From assembly GCA_944376235.1 (NCBI GenBank), contig CALWCA010000004.1:124001-188000 (forward strand): a DNA stretch of 64,000 nt, in the 5' to 3' direction. This document shows, one piece after another, positions 62,654-64,000 of this stretch. The notes under the pieces are model-generated. The model saw nothing but the letters and a program-made list of their open reading frames with translations. It did not search any database and had not been told where the DNA came from. The stretch comes from an uncultured Clostridia bacterium. Its GTDB lineage: Bacteria > Bacillota > Clostridia > Oscillospirales > Feifaniaceae. Both the position numbers and the translations under genes were made by a program. How positions within the stretch are numbered: position 1 is the stretch's first letter; each line of letters starts with the position of its first letter.

Positions 62654-63523
62654 ATGAAAACGAATGCTTCGAAGCTGCCTGTCAAAAGCGTGCTGGGCCA
62701 GGTCGCCCAGGCGCAGGGCGCTCCGTTTTGGAATATGGCCATGGACAAGGACGGCAGAGGCCATCCCATGGTCTGCGGCGGCGGCATCACCTACAACTTT
62801 AAGGTGGGCGACTGCTGCATGGGCATCGCGGGCGACCGCGTGGAGCCCGGCGTGTGCACCTGCAACACCGGCGACCCCGGCGTGTCGGGCGCCTATTCGA
62901 ATTTCTCCTGCATCGGCAACAAGGCCGTCGTGCTGAGCGGCGACGCCAAGGGCGCCGTGGGCACCGTGGTGGGCAAGACGGTGGGCGCCGGCCGCGCCAG
63001 CAACGTCATCTTGCACTTTGACGACGAGACGCTGCACAAGCTGTCGGGCGACGACCGCTTCCGCATCGAGAGCTGCGGCTTTGGCCTGCGCCTTCTCGAC
63101 TACCCCGACGTCGAGGCCCGCAGCCTCTCGCCCAAGCTGCTCGAGGTCATGGGCATCGAGGAAAGGGACGGCAAGCTCTTTGTCCCCGTGGCCAAGGTCA
63201 TCCCGCCCGAGCTCATCTCCTCGGGGCTGGGCGGCACCGCCTTCGGCGGCGACTGCGACATGTCCACCCTCGAGGGCGACGAGTATTGGCAGGAATACCA
63301 GGATCTGCGCTTTGGCGACATCGTGCTCATCCAGGACATCGACACCACCCTCGGACGCACCTTCCAGCGCGGCGCCGTCACCATCGGCGTGGTCAGCCAC
63401 GGCGACAGCATCGAGCTGGGCTACGGCCCCGGCATCACCACCCTGCTGGCCGCCAAGACCGACGTGCTGCAGGGCGTGCTGTGCAAGGACGCCAACATCG
63501 CCAATTATCTCGGGCTCAAGTAA
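62654..63523 (+). CDS. DUF4438 domain protein, copy 1
   Basis: A 289-residue protein; GGGGAGGA precedes ATG 62654, 40 bp after the MFS gene. It matches the DUF4438 family of anaerobic bacteria, for which structures exist (a Thermotoga member, as I recall) but no function. Conserved elements shared with the next gene are GDCCMGIAGDRVEPGV near residue 52 and SCIGNKAVVLSGDAKGAVG near 83. The double-cysteine CCMGI motif and a later TTLGRTFQRGAVTIGVV hint at a metal- or nucleophile-based active site; this is inference. No signal peptide, so cytoplasmic. Confidence 0.8.
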   Translation: MKTNASKLPVKSVLGQVAQAQGAPFWNMAMDKDGRGHPMVCGGGITYNFKVGDCCMGIAGDRVEPGVCTCNTGDPGVSGAYSNFSCIGNKAVVLSGDAKGAVGTVVGKTVGAGRASNVILHFDDETLHKLSGDDRFRIESCGFGLRLLDYPDVEARSLSPKLLEVMGIEERDGKLFVPVAKVIPPELISSGLGGTAFGGDCDMSTLEGDEYWQEYQDLRFGDIVLIQDIDTTLGRTFQRGAVTIGVVSHGDSIELGYGPGITTLLAAKTDVLQGVLCKDANIANYLGLK

Positions 63524-63558
63524 GCCCTTCAAAACGCACAGGACAAGGAGGAATCGTG

Positions 63559-64000
63559 ATGCTGAAAACCAACAGGGACAAGCTCATCAAGATTTCGGTG
63601 CAGGGCAGCGTTGACCATCCCGGCACCCCCACCGGAACCGAATACAATCCCGACAGAATGCGCATGGCGCAGGCCACCCCCACCATGGGCGGCATCTGCT
63701 ACAATGCCAACATCGGCGACTGCTGCATGGGGATCAAGGGAGAGCACACCGAGCCCGGCGTGACCACCAAAAACCTCACCAGCGAGGCCCACAACGGCGC
63801 CTACAACACCTACTCCTGCATCGGCAACGTGGCCAAGGTCGTGACCGGCGACGCCAAGGGCGAGCTCGGCCGCGTCACCGGCATGCACGGCGGCCCGGAG
63901 CATGTCATGCTCTGGTTCCCGCAGGAGACCCTCGAAAAGCTGACCTGCACCGACCAGTTCCTGGTCAAGGCTTACGGCTTTGGCCTCGAGCTGACCGACT
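63559..64000 (+). CDS. DUF4438 domain protein, copy 2 (truncated by window end)
   Basis: Begins at ATG 63559 behind CAAGGAGG and is open to the window end (147 residues seen). It shares the motif GDCCMGIKGEHTEPGV and the SCIGNVAKVVTGDAKGELG segment with copy 1, plus a similar final segment (KAYGFGLELTD against ESCGFGLRLLD). The first 40 or so residues differ. Tandem DUF4438 paralogues, 35 bp apart, suggest two subunits or two related activities in the operon. Confidence 0.85.
   Translation, partial: MLKTNRDKLIKISVQGSVDHPGTPTGTEYNPDRMRMAQATPTMGGICYNANIGDCCMGIKGEHTEPGVTTKNLTSEAHNGAYNTYSCIGNVAKVVTGDAKGELGRVTGMHGGPEHVMLWFPQETLEKLTCTDQFLVKAYGFGLELTD

Overview
This looks like a chromosomal segment of a GC-rich (about 60% by eye), spore-forming, anaerobic member of the Clostridia. 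The evidence is a SpoVD-type penicillin-binding protein, a cotJABC spore-coat operon, an extended Clostridia/Bacillus-type SRP RNA directly upstream of dnaX-ebfC-recR, a DNPR-motif (meso-DAP) MurE, the sepF-yggT-divIVA-ileS division neighbourhood, and genes suited to peptide and amino-acid fermentation. I see no phage, transposase, tRNA, rRNA or CRISPR array. The genus cannot be fixed from the sequence alone. Wide GC-rich gene-free gaps are filled with strong hairpins.

Layout. (1) 1-0.8 kb: end of coaD and a coiled-coil protein. (2) 0.9-15.0 kb, + strand: the division and cell-wall (dcw) cluster mraZ-rsmH-ftsL-spoVD-murE-mraY-ftsW-murG-murA-ftsQ-DUF881-sbp-ftsZ. It starts with a promoter followed by four 10-bp MraZ-box-like repeats. 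murF, murD, murC and ftsA are absent. (3) 15.2-23.5 kb: small accessory genes (GIY-YIG protein, flavodoxin, DUF4349 lipoprotein), adenine deaminase, and a two-gene heterodimeric ABC exporter behind a structured leader. (4) 23.7-26.8 kb, +: SRP RNA, dnaX, ebfC, recR. (5) 26.9-32.5 kb: cotJCBA (-), a MATE exporter (+), a MarR-DegV operon (-) whose consensus promoter sits between two FabT-like palindromes, and an unknown membrane-anchored protein (+).

(6) 32.7-50.5 kb, - strand: a long run of genes, in transcription order miaB, ylbF-like, mutS, mutL, miaA, hfq, a HlyD-like gene, yggS, sepF, yggT, divIVA, ileS, lspA, rluD. It covers tRNA modification, mismatch repair, division-site placement and lipoprotein processing. 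(7) 50.7-64 kb: a metabolic accessory region. It holds two tandem CoA-transferases (+), a GltS-type symporter (-) with a 41-codon leader ORF, and, beyond an AT-rich spacer, a co-directional run (+) of M29 aminopeptidase, M42 peptidase, amidohydrolase, peptide-type solute-binding lipoprotein, MFS carrier and two DUF4438 proteins, the last cut by the window edge. The likely common theme is uptake and breakdown of peptides or modified amino acids, with CoA-transferases handling acyl-CoA end products. That is inference from gene content.

The items I find most worth following are the MarR-DegV module as a possible exogenous fatty-acid control circuit, the peptidase/DUF4438 operon, a two-copy cloverleaf-shaped intergenic repeat (15.7 and 30.0 kb), the missing canonical start codon of dnaX, and the small ORF in the gltS leader.
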